A stretch of 20,554 nucleotides of DNA from Suilimivivens sp964614185 (GCA_964614185.1 CAZTKJ010000048.1:1-20554), one strand, 5' to 3'. Positions 8,607 through 15,271 are shown, counted from the first letter of the stretch. The notes: generated by a model from the sequence alone, not told the origin. Numbers and translations are program-made.

Positions 8607-9902
8607 TTATACCAAATCACCATTGGCGGGATTATCAAGCACTTTTCCGTTTTCTGAAAAACGGGATCCATGACAGGCACAGTCCCAGGAATGTTCATCC
8701 GGATTCCATTTAAGTGCACAACCCATGTGAGGACAACGTTTTTTGGATATGGTCAGCAAATTTTTGGCAGCTTCAAATCCGTTCATAAAAAGCTGCGGTT
8801 TTATCATATTTCTGGAAGGGCTGAACATTTCGGCAAAATCACTTCTCTCTCCGCAAACCATATCGGTCAGCAGCATAGCCGACAGCATTGCCCCCGTCAT
8901 ACCCCATTTATTAAATCCGCTTGCAGTATATAAATTCATTGTATTTTTGGAATACTCACCAATATAGGGTATATGGTCAAGGCTCATGCAGTCCTGGGCA
9001 GCCCAGAAATATTTCTCCGCAGCATTGGGATAATTCCTTTCCGCAAATTCACGCAGCTGATTCCAATTGCCGCCGCGCTTTCCTGTCCGGTGGCTGCCTC
9101 CGCCAAGGAGTAAAAAATCACCGTAATTTCTAAATGAAAATCCTGTTTTACATTGGTCTATAAACATTCCGCCAACATTCTGTGCGTTTTCAAGAGCAAT
9201 CACATAGGAACGTTGCTGATAAAGCTTCAAAAAATAACTGCCATGCTTATTGATAAACGGAAAATGTGTTGCAACAATGACCTTCTCAGCATAAATTTTT
9301 CCTCTGTCCGTAACAGCTGTTTTGTCAATCATTTCACGCACAAATGTATTCTCATAAATATTCAGATCTTTTGCAATTGAAAAAAGAAGTTTCAAAGGAT
9401 GAAACTGTGCCTGGTCTTCAAAACAGACTGCTCCAACGGTATCAATGGGCAGGGGAAGATTTTCTTTCAAAACGGCATTATAACCGATTTTAGAAAGAGC
9501 ATTCATTTCCTCCTCCAGCTTTTTGCGATCATCTCGTGAATAGACATAATTATCTTTTATTTCATAATCGCAGTCAATGTTCTTGCAAAGCTCTGAGTAT
9601 TTTTCAAATGCCATTTTATTGCCCTGCAAATATATTTTTGCCTTTTCAACACCTTCACTTCGAAGAATTTTATTGTAAATCAAACCATGCTGAAAAGTGA
9701 TTTTCGCAGTTGTATTTCCTGTTGTTCCACTGCATATTTTATCCTTTTCAACGAGCACATAAGGTACTCCTTTTTCCTGCAAAAAATGCGCGGCAAGAAT
9801 TCCCGCAATGCCTCCGCCGATAATCAGCACATCGGTTTTTATATCATTTTTCAGCGTAGGAAAAGCAGGACGGTTACTATATTCATTCCATAACGATTTC
9901 AA
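8607..9902 (-). CDS. FAD-dependent oxidoreductase (DAO fold) with C-terminal Rieske [2Fe-2S] domain
   Basis: Flavoprotein of the glycine oxidase/D-amino-acid dehydrogenase fold joined to a Rieske iron-sulfur domain, 431 residues. The dinucleotide-binding motif is VLIIGGGIAGILAAHFL (about 25-41), ending in VLVEKD. Near the end of the FAD domain is ASGFNKWGMTGAML (about 327-340). The Rieske motif is complete: C390-P-H392, 15 residues, then C408-x-x-H411 in CACHGSRF. The family is somewhat longer (often near 500), and here the part after the cluster is short. The start is TTG, with AAAGGA 8-9 nt upstream; the first ATG-like triplets nearby are out of frame. It follows the HxlR gene by 130 nt on the same strand. 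The substrate is unknown. Confidence 0.9.
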   Translation of the reverse strand: MKSLWNEYSNRPAFPTLKNDIKTDVLIIGGGIAGILAAHFLQEKGVPYVLVEKDKICSGTTGNTTAKITFQHGLIYNKILRSEGVEKAKIYLQGNKMAFEKYSELCKNIDCDYEIKDNYVYSRDDRKKLEEEMNALSKIGYNAVLKENLPLPIDTVGAVCFEDQAQFHPLKLLFSIAKDLNIYENTFVREMIDKTAVTDRGKIYAEKVIVATHFPFINKHGSYFLKLYQQRSYVIALENAQNVGGMFIDQCKTGFSFRNYGDFLLLGGGSHRTGKRGGNWNQLREFAERNYPNAAEKYFWAAQDCMSLDHIPYIGEYSKNTMNLYTASGFNKWGMTGAMLSAMLLTDMVCGERSDFAEMFSPSRNMIKPQLFMNGFEAAKNLLTISKKRCPHMGCALKWNPDEHSWDCACHGSRFSENGKVLDNPANGDLV

Positions 9903-10032
9903 AATTAATTTCCTTTCGATATTCTTGCTGTTTAAAAAGAGAATTTGATATTAAGATATATTGCTGCATTCAATTTGGGCAAAGCAAAATACTATGAAGT
10001 TTATTATGTGCATTTTTTCAGATTTTATAAGA

Positions 10033-10359
10033 TTATTTCAAAAGGGTCTTATATTTACCTCCCCATTCCGCCATTGCGTTTATAACCGGTTGTAGCGTTT
10101 CACCTATTTCGCTCAAAGAATATTCAACACGAGGAGGCACCTCGGCATAAACAGTACGATTAATGATCCCATCAGCCTCCATTGACCGCAGACTGTCCGT
10201 GAGAACCTTCTGACTGATACCTTCCAAATCCTTTTTTAACTCATTAAAACGCCATGGCCGCTGCATAAGATTACGCAGGATCAGAAGTTTCCATTTACTA
10301 CCGATGATCTGCACTGTCGTAGCTACAGGACAAATGGGCAACTCTTCTTTTGTCAACAT
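10033..10359 (-). CDS. HxlR family (winged helix) transcriptional regulator
   Basis: Dimeric winged-helix DNA-binding protein, 108 residues, complete. Typical family features are IIGSKWKLLILRNLM (about 18-32), RFNELKKDLEGISQKVLTDSL (about 37-57), and the wing with PPRVEYSLSEIGETLQPVI. A single Cys sits at position 10 in LPICPV, the place of the redox-active Cys in YodB/HypR-type members that sense quinones or disulfide stress in Bacillus; sensing here is inference. AAGGAG lies 10 nt before the ATG. The gene is divergent from the ACGX peptide operon and shares a 192-bp intergenic region with it, so it is the natural candidate regulator of that operon and of itself. Confidence 0.92.
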   Translation of the reverse strand: MLTKEELPICPVATTVQIIGSKWKLLILRNLMQRPWRFNELKKDLEGISQKVLTDSLRSMEADGIINRTVYAEVPPRVEYSLSEIGETLQPVINAMAEWGGKYKTLLK

Positions 10360-10403
10360 ATCTGTGTACTCCTTATAGATTCAAAATAGAATGTTACTTT
10401 CAA

Positions 10404-10432
10404 ATTATAATGCGAGGCTGAAATTTACACAA
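10404..10432 (-). promoter_or_regulatory. Promoter of the HxlR gene
   Basis: On the minus strand, a perfect -10 TATAAT (10404-10409), a 17-bp spacer and a weaker -35 TTGTGT (10427-10432). Transcription would start near 10397, about 38 nt before the ATG. Confidence 0.6.
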
Positions 10433-10440
10433 TAGGTTAC

Positions 10441-10468
10441 AAAAAGGTGACTGAGTAATAAAAAGGTG
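10441..10468. promoter_or_regulatory. Direct repeat AAAAAGGTG x2 between the divergent promoters (candidate operator)
   Basis: AAAAAGGTG occurs at 10441-10449 and again at 10460-10468, 19 bp apart, ending 5 bp before the -35 box of the peptide promoter. The flanks GTTAC/GTGAC and GTAAT/GTAC give partial dyad symmetry. The location fits a site for the HxlR protein, but nothing in the sequence proves it. Confidence 0.35.
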
Positions 10469-10473
10469 CGTAC

Positions 10474-10502
10474 TTGTTTTGGTCTCAAGGCTAAGCTAGG
10501 AT
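10474..10502 (+). promoter_or_regulatory. Promoter of the ACGX peptide operon
   Basis: -35 TTGTTT (10474-10479), a 17-bp spacer and -10 TAGGAT (10497-10502). Predicted start of transcription near 10509, leaving a 43-nt leader before the peptide ATG. Confidence 0.5.
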
Positions 10503-10506
10503 AAAG

Positions 10507-10530
10507 TTGCGAACAAAAAAAGTTCGACAA
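10507..10530 (+). repeat. A-loop dyad at the predicted 5' end of the peptide mRNA
   Basis: CGAAC (10510-10514) and GTTCG (10522-10526) flank seven As. TTG and CAA extend the stem by 3 bp if A10527 bulges out. It starts at about the predicted transcription start, so it may be a 5'-end mRNA hairpin (stabilising) or a DNA operator. Confidence 0.4.
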
Positions 10531-10551
10531 ACATAGTTGGAGGTAAATAAT

Positions 10552-10728
10552 ATGGCACTTTCCAATCTGTCCGGATGGGCTGGTTCTTCCTGCGGAGCAT
10601 CCGACAAGCCCGCTGCTTGCGGTGCATCTGACAAACCGGTTGAGACTCCTGCTGCTTGCGGTACGTCCGACAAGCCAGAGGAGAAGCCCGCTGCTTGCGG
10701 CTCTGCCTGTGGCGCTGGCGACAAGTAA
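10552..10728 (+). CDS. ACGX-repeat RiPP precursor peptide with CX3D motifs
   Basis: Ribosomally made precursor, 58 residues, expected to be modified by the radical SAM enzyme encoded next. After a short start (MALSNLSGWAGSS) come repeats of the form (A)ACGxSDKP. Cysteines are at 14, 23, 36, 49 and 53. Asp stands four residues after Cys at 14-18, 23-27, 36-40 and 53-57, and Cys53 stands four after Cys49. This C-X3-D spacing is the one linked by Cys S to Asp beta-carbon in freyrasin-type ranthipeptides; ACGX-repeat peptide is, to my recollection, a named family found with a radical SAM/SPASM partner. TGGAGG lies 8 nt before this ATG; an in-frame ATG five codons earlier overlaps that site. No double-Gly leader end or hydrophobic signal is seen. 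Product structure and activity are inference. Confidence 0.85.
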   Translation: MALSNLSGWAGSSCGASDKPAACGASDKPVETPAACGTSDKPEEKPAACGSACGAGDK

Positions 10729-10739
10729 TTCGGCACTAT

Positions 10740-10773
10740 CCCCGGCAAGGCCAGTCTTTGCCGGGGAATTTTT
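10740..10773 (+). terminator. Strong hairpin with T-run between precursor and maturase (likely partial terminator)
   Basis: CCCCGGCAA (10740-10748) pairs with TTGCCGGGG (10758-10766), with one further G-T pair and a 7-nt loop, then AATTTTT. It looks like a rho-independent terminator placed 11 nt after the peptide stop. In RiPP operons such a site commonly lets much more precursor than enzyme be made; that use is inferred. Confidence 0.75.
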
Positions 10774-10780
10774 CAGATAT

Positions 10781-10800
10781 AACCGGCATTCGCCGGTTTT
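10781..10800 (+). repeat. Second hairpin just upstream of the maturase ribosome site
   Basis: AACCGGC (10781-10787) and GCCGGTT (10792-10798) with the 4-nt loop ATTC, followed by TTTATATAAGGAG. Only about 8 nt separate it from the AAGGAG of the radical SAM gene. It may add to termination, or act as a 5' stem that stabilises a processed downstream message. Confidence 0.55.
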
Positions 10801-10818
10801 ATATAAGGAGAACACAAT

Positions 10819-11853
10819 ATGAAACAATATTTTTCCTTTCAATGGCATATTACAGACGAATGCGATCAACGGTGCAAACATTGTTATATTTTTTCGGAGG
10901 ACAACTGCAAAAAGTTGGATGCCATGACCTGGGAACAGATGCAGGATGTAATAGACAACTGCTGCGATATGTGCGAAATGTACCACCGTTTACCTTATTT
11001 TTATATCACCGGCGGCGACCCCATTCTGCACCCCGATTTCTGGAGACTGCTAGGCCTGCTGCAAGAACGGGACATTCCTTTTACCATCATGGGCAACCCG
11101 TTCCATCTGACGGATGAAGTCTGCAAACAGCTAAAATCTTATGGCTGCCAAAAATACCAACTCTCCTTGGACGGTATGCAGAAAACACATGACTGGTTCC
11201 GAAAACCCGGTTCTTTTGACTGTACTCTTGAAAAAATTTCCTGCATCAAAAACGCCGGTATTCGCAGTGTTATTATGACCACTGTATCCGGCACCAACAT
11301 CAAGGAAATTCCTGATATCATTGACACGGTAGTAAAATATGGCGTAGATGTGTATGCCTTTGCCCGATACTGCCCCACCAGTGAGGAAAAGGACACCGGT
11401 ATGACACCCCAGGAGTACCGGGAACTGCTGGCCCTCTGCGATGAAAAATTCAAGGTGTATGATGCCGCAGGGTGCAACACCTACTTCAACAAAAAAGACC
11501 ACCTTTGGACACTGTACGAATACGAAACCGGTGAATTTAAAATTCCTGAGGGAACAGAGGACGGTATGATCTACGGCGGCTGTAACTGTGGAAACTGCCA
11601 TTTGACTATTCTGCCTTCTGGCGATATTTTTGCCTGCCGCAGGGTGCAGAACAGCAAAGTAGGCAACGTCTTTGAGGACCGTCTGGCTGATGTGTGGGTC
11701 AGTAAAATGGAAGCCTACCGGGATTATAAGAGATTCAAGAAATGTAACAAGTGTGAGTTACTGGCCTGGTGTCGGGGATGTCCCGCCGTAGCCAGCGGCG
11801 CACATGGAGATTTTTATGACGCTGATCCTCAGTGTTGGAAAGAGGTGAAATGA
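10819..11853 (+). CDS. Radical SAM/SPASM peptide maturase, ACGX system
   Basis: Iron-sulfur enzyme, 344 residues, expected to install thioether links in the ACGX peptide. The radical SAM motif CxxxCxxC is C15, C19, C22 (CDQRCKHCY), starting almost at the N-terminus. YITGGDP (about 62-68) is the SAM-binding GGE-type motif. The C-terminal SPASM domain is complete: C260, GX4C ending at C273, then C309-x2-C312-x5-C318-x2-C321 and C339, with extra C255 and C257; these would hold two auxiliary [4Fe-4S] clusters. There is no N-terminal extension that could be a RiPP recognition element, unlike larger maturases. AAGGAG is 8 nt from the ATG. Two hairpins separate it from the precursor gene, and its stop overlaps the start of the nitroreductase. 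Confidence 0.93.
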   Translation: MKQYFSFQWHITDECDQRCKHCYIFSEDNCKKLDAMTWEQMQDVIDNCCDMCEMYHRLPYFYITGGDPILHPDFWRLLGLLQERDIPFTIMGNPFHLTDEVCKQLKSYGCQKYQLSLDGMQKTHDWFRKPGSFDCTLEKISCIKNAGIRSVIMTTVSGTNIKEIPDIIDTVVKYGVDVYAFARYCPTSEEKDTGMTPQEYRELLALCDEKFKVYDAAGCNTYFNKKDHLWTLYEYETGEFKIPEGTEDGMIYGGCNCGNCHLTILPSGDIFACRRVQNSKVGNVFEDRLADVWVSKMEAYRDYKRFKKCNKCELLAWCRGCPAVASGAHGDFYDADPQCWKEVK

Positions 11854-12428
11854 TGGAACTTTTGGAACTGATAAAATACCGCCGCTCCATTCGCAAGTAT
11901 CAGAACAGGCAGATTTCTAAAGCAGATCTGGAAATAATCATTGAAGCCGGAACCTATGCACCCAATGCAGGTGGCGGTCAGCGGAGCATGATCGTAGGTA
12001 TCCATAATGCTGCACTGGCAGAAAAAATTGGCCGAATGAACTTAAATCGGTTTGACCGAAGCAGACTGACCGGCAGTTATGTTTCCAAAGAACAACCAAG
12101 TATCATAGATGATCCCGCTATAAAAAGCGGATTTTATGGTGCACCTACCGTCTGCGCTGTCTTTGCGCAGAAAAATTTCCTTTACAGTATTCCGGATGCT
12201 TTTTGCTGTGCGGAAAACATGGTTCTGATGGCAGCAGAGTTGGGGATCTCCTCCTGCATCGTAGCACGGGCCGAGGAAACATTTGACAATGAGATCGGAG
12301 CGGCTCTGCTAAAAGAATGGGGTGTTCCTGAAAACTATATTGCCAGATGCTTTGTTCTGTTGGGCTATGCAGATGGCGACTATCCACAGGAGAAGCCGCG
12401 TAAAGGCGGCAGAAGCAAAATCATTTAG
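11853..12428 (+). CDS. Nitroreductase family FMN enzyme of the ACGX operon
   Basis: FMN-dependent oxidoreductase, 191 residues. Family features: the opening YRRSIRKY (about 9-16) that contacts the FMN phosphate, APNAGGGQ (about 36-43), and the late GISSCIVARAEE segment. The gene overlaps the radical SAM stop: the junction reads ATGATG, where the upstream TGA is shared. I chose the second ATG because AGAGG is then 7 nt away; the first ATG, one codon earlier, has only 4 nt. The overlap means translational coupling with the maturase. It may oxidise or reduce the modified peptide, supply electrons, or protect the cell; no substrate can be read from sequence. Related enzymes in Bacillus are controlled by HxlR-family regulators, as may be the case here. 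Confidence 0.88.
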   Translation: MELLELIKYRRSIRKYQNRQISKADLEIIIEAGTYAPNAGGGQRSMIVGIHNAALAEKIGRMNLNRFDRSRLTGSYVSKEQPSIIDDPAIKSGFYGAPTVCAVFAQKNFLYSIPDAFCCAENMVLMAAELGISSCIVARAEETFDNEIGAALLKEWGVPENYIARCFVLLGYADGDYPQEKPRKGGRSKII

Positions 12429-12446
12429 TATTTCTGATAAGTTTTA

Positions 12447-12475
12447 TTGCTGTATTATCGGGATTGTGCTAACAT
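12447..12475 (+). promoter_or_regulatory. Promoter of the GNAT gene at 12519
   Basis: -35 TTGCTG (12447-12452), a 17-bp spacer and -10 TAACAT (12470-12475), in the 90-bp gap after the nitroreductase. It suggests the RiPP operon ends at 12428, although no terminator hairpin is evident in the gap. Confidence 0.45.
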
Positions 12476-12518
12476 ATAGAGAAAACACAGGAGTATCCGT
12501 TACTGGATAATTTTCTAT

Positions 12519-13025
12519 ATGAGAATTCGACCATATATACCAAACAAGGATTACGAATCTTTATCAAAATGGATTGACAACGAAAGAACTCATGCCTTTT
12601 GGTGTGCAAACCGTTTTCCATATCCTATTACATCAAAACCATTTCATGATTTCTTAGAACAAATTTCAACAGAGTGGACAGACAGTGCCTATGTGGCAAC
12701 AGAAAATAACGGACAGGTAGTAGGCTTTTTCTGTTATTCTGTCAACACAGACGACAATATTGGCTTTCTTAAATTTGTAATTGTTGACAAAACAAAACGG
12801 GGAAGGGGTTATGGAAAAGAAATGCTGAGTCTGGCTCTGCAATACGCCTTTCAAATAACCGGTGCAAAGGCAGTTCAGCTGAATGTTTTTAAGGAAAATA
12901 CTTTAGCGAAACAATGTTATGAAAAAGTCGGTTTTGTCGAAAGAACTGTGGATAAAAATGCGTTTGCATATAAAGACGAGTTATGGAGCAGGTGTAACAT
13001 GATCGTTAACCACTTTACAGATTAG
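12519..13025 (+). CDS. GNAT family N-acetyltransferase
   Basis: Acetyl-CoA-dependent acyltransferase, 168 residues, substrate unknown. The acetyl-CoA loop is RGRGYG in VDKTKRGRGYGKEML (about 88-102), followed by the usual NVFKENTLAKQCYEKVGF segment near the end, as in RimJ/RimL-like enzymes. The ribosome site is weak: only GGAT about 12 nt upstream, while AGGAG is 25 nt away, so low translation is possible. A plausible promoter precedes it. The PatB-like gene starts 47 nt downstream on the same strand, so the two may be co-transcribed. Confidence 0.88.
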   Translation: MRIRPYIPNKDYESLSKWIDNERTHAFWCANRFPYPITSKPFHDFLEQISTEWTDSAYVATENNGQVVGFFCYSVNTDDNIGFLKFVIVDKTKRGRGYGKEMLSLALQYAFQITGAKAVQLNVFKENTLAKQCYEKVGFVERTVDKNAFAYKDELWSRCNMIVNHFTD

Positions 13026-13072
13026 CAATGTATGTCTCTATGAAAAAGCCGTGGAGAACGTGAGGTACGAAT

Positions 13073-14269
13073 ATGAAATATAATTTTACAGATGTGATTG
13101 ACAGGAATAGTAAGGACGCCATTGCCGTGGAGGTGATTCCGTATTCGGATGTACAGGTGAAAGAGGGATTCAGTCGGATTCCCATGTGGGTAGCAGATAT
13201 GAATTTTGCAACGGTTCCCACTGTCCCGCAAAAAATTATGGAACGGGCTTCACATCCGTTATATGGCTATTTTAACATTAAAGATGAATATTATGGTGCC
13301 ATCATCCGCTGGCAGCAGAAACGCCATGGCGTACAGGGTCTGACCAGAGAGTGTATCGGATATGAAAACGGTGTTCTGGGAGGCGTGATCAGTGCACTGA
13401 ATGTATTTTGCTCCAGGGGCGATAAGGTATTGCTGCACTCACCCACTTACATAGGATTCAGCCATAGTCTTAAGGATAATGGTTATGATATGGTACTCAG
13501 TCCGCTGAAGAAGGACGAAGACGGCATTTGGCGGATGGATTTCGAAGATATGGAGCAAAAGTTAAAAGAACAGTCGATCCATGCGGCAGTATTCTGTTCC
13601 CCGCATAATCCATGTGGCAGAGTCTGGGAGCTGTGGGAACTGGAACGGGCCATGGCGCTGTTTAAGAAATATGATGTGATGGTTGTATCCGATGAGATCT
13701 GGTCCGACATTATTCTGGAGGGCAACACACATATCCCGCTGCAAACAATATCGGAAGATGCGAAAATGCGTACGGTGGCACTCTATGCACCTTCCAAGAC
13801 GTTTAACCTGGCGGGACTGATCGGCAGCTATCATATTATTTATAATCCGTGGATCAGGGACAGAGTTATGAAAGAATCTTCCCTGTCCCACTATAACTCC
13901 ATAAATGTTCTGTCTATGTATGCGCTGCTTGGAGCATACAGCCGGGAGGGAGCTGAGTGGACGGATGAACTGTGTCAGGTGCTCAGCGAGAACGTGTCGT
14001 ATGCCTGGGAATATATCAACCGGAATTTCCCGGGAGTCTCAGTATCAAAAGCGGAGGGAACTTATATGCTGCTTTTGGATTGCAGTGAATGGTGCAGTCA
14101 GCACGGAAAGACCATCGATGAAGTACAAAGAGCGGGTGTGGAAGTCGGTGTGATCTGGCAGGATGGGAGACAGTTCTACAGCCCGTGCGGAATTCGTATG
14201 AATCTGGCGTTGCCCAAAACGATGCTTACGGAAGCCATGGAACGGCTGAGTAAGTATGTGTTTGTATAA
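13073..14269 (+). CDS. MalY/PatB family PLP-dependent C-S lyase (cystathionine beta-lyase type)
   Basis: Cytoplasmic fold-type I PLP enzyme that most likely splits cystathionine or related Cys S-conjugates to a thiol, pyruvate and ammonia. The 398-residue length is normal. Signature regions: PMWVADMNFATVP (about 37-49), SPHNPCGR (Asn179 contacts PLP), SDEIW (Asp207 to the PLP nitrogen), and SKTFNLAGL with the Schiff-base lysine Lys242. An Arg in GIRMNLALP near the C-terminus would bind the substrate carboxylate. GAGG is 7 nt before the ATG. It is read convergently with the acyltransferase gene 21 bp downstream. Some relatives act as aminotransferases; lyase activity is the better guess. Confidence 0.92.
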   Translation: MKYNFTDVIDRNSKDAIAVEVIPYSDVQVKEGFSRIPMWVADMNFATVPTVPQKIMERASHPLYGYFNIKDEYYGAIIRWQQKRHGVQGLTRECIGYENGVLGGVISALNVFCSRGDKVLLHSPTYIGFSHSLKDNGYDMVLSPLKKDEDGIWRMDFEDMEQKLKEQSIHAAVFCSPHNPCGRVWELWELERAMALFKKYDVMVVSDEIWSDIILEGNTHIPLQTISEDAKMRTVALYAPSKTFNLAGLIGSYHIIYNPWIRDRVMKESSLSHYNSINVLSMYALLGAYSREGAEWTDELCQVLSENVSYAWEYINRNFPGVSVSKAEGTYMLLLDCSEWCSQHGKTIDEVQRAGVEVGVIWQDGRQFYSPCGIRMNLALPKTMLTEAMERLSKYVFV

Positions 14270-14290
14270 GTGGCAATATATAAAGGTAAT

Positions 14291-15271
14291 CTACAGCCTG
14301 ATCAGTTCCCGGGCAATGGGAATTTTAGACATCACATAGCCGATAAACACGGAAACTAATGTAAGCCCTATCCAGAAACAAACTGCTGCAATTGTTCCTG
14401 CCGGAGTAAAAAGTGCATTCAGCGCAAAAAGTAAAATAGGATGTATGATAAAAATACCCATTGTCAGGCTGCTAAAGCGGCTGACCCATATCCCATAAGA
14501 TTCTTTAAGCGGAAGCCGCAGCAAAAAAGTAAACAGCAGGCAATACCATACAATAGAGAAGAGATTATCATAAAAATATTCTGCCAGCCGACTATGTATA
14601 AGATAGAGTCCTATTTTCTTTTCGTTTATGTTACTGATTATGGTAAAACACAGCAAAAATATTCCGTGAACACGAATGGACAATTGCTGTATTCTTTGTT
14701 TTTGGGCGGCAAACAACCCGCCTGTAAGGAAGTAAAACAACCAAGTCCACAAACGCAACGGCTGTGGAACAAACATGCCAAGGGGATATCCCTTTATCAT
14801 AGAAAGTATATCTATGCAAAGACATACTCCCATAAACATAAGACACATATTCCGCTGAACGTAACTCTTATTAAAAAATAATCGGTGAAGTATCGGAAGA
14901 AGTAAATAAATAATAATCAGGGCCCCCAAAAACCAAAAATGCCACAGGTACCCCTTCTGCAGCAGGCTGTCAAAAGCCAGCCGGAAGGGATTTATCATTT
15001 TTTGCCGGAAAATAAAAACAGGTATAGCAATCAGAATGTTCCATGACAGCACAATCTTCAAAATGCTGGCAATCTTATGAAAAACATATCGATAGCTGAC
15101 CTGCTCTCTGGAAAGAAGCAAATATCCATTCACCATAAAAAAGAGCGGAACACCACAATCACAGAGGTAATAAATCGTATAATTATTCATACTTACCGCG
15201 TGGAGTCCCACTACACCAATGCATGCCACAGATTTGATCAAATCAAGATTAGCATTTCTTTTGTCTGTCAT
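14291..15271 (-). CDS. Acyltransferase 3 family membrane protein
   Basis: Integral membrane O-acyltransferase, 326 residues, with about ten hydrophobic segments. The N-terminus has the family pattern NLDLIKSVACIGVVGLH with the conserved His at 24. The segment HFWFLGALIIIYLLLPIL (about 111-128) and the late MGIFIIHPILLF are also typical. Members acetylate or succinylate surface polysaccharides and glycolipids; the acceptor here is unknown. AGAGGG lies 4-5 nt before the ATG, a short spacing. The gene is alone on its strand, between the convergent PatB-like gene and a separate small gene upstream, and has its own promoter. Confidence 0.88.
   Translation of the reverse strand: MTDKRNANLDLIKSVACIGVVGLHAVSMNNYTIYYLCDCGVPLFFMVNGYLLLSREQVSYRYVFHKIASILKIVLSWNILIAIPVFIFRQKMINPFRLAFDSLLQKGYLWHFWFLGALIIIYLLLPILHRLFFNKSYVQRNMCLMFMGVCLCIDILSMIKGYPLGMFVPQPLRLWTWLFYFLTGGLFAAQKQRIQQLSIRVHGIFLLCFTIISNINEKKIGLYLIHSRLAEYFYDNLFSIVWYCLLFTFLLRLPLKESYGIWVSRFSSLTMGIFIIHPILLFALNALFTPAGTIAAVCFWIGLTLVSVFIGYVMSKIPIARELIRL

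Noticed and set aside
10405..10986. Long open frames antisense to the ACGX peptide gene and the start of the maturase
   Set aside because: They arise from the repeated Cys/Asp/Lys codons read backwards, have no ribosome site, and cross two promoters and two hairpins.
11131..11601. Antisense frame within the radical SAM gene
   Set aside because: Shadow of a gene with complete radical SAM and SPASM motifs; no ribosome site.
13028..13063. 11-residue frame ending within the ribosome site region of the PatB-like gene
   Set aside because: No good ribosome site of its own and too short to support; probably chance.
14441..14881. Plus-strand frame opposite the acyltransferase-3 gene
   Set aside because: Composition (Lys/Gln/Tyr-rich) reflects the reverse of hydrophobic codons; no ribosome site.
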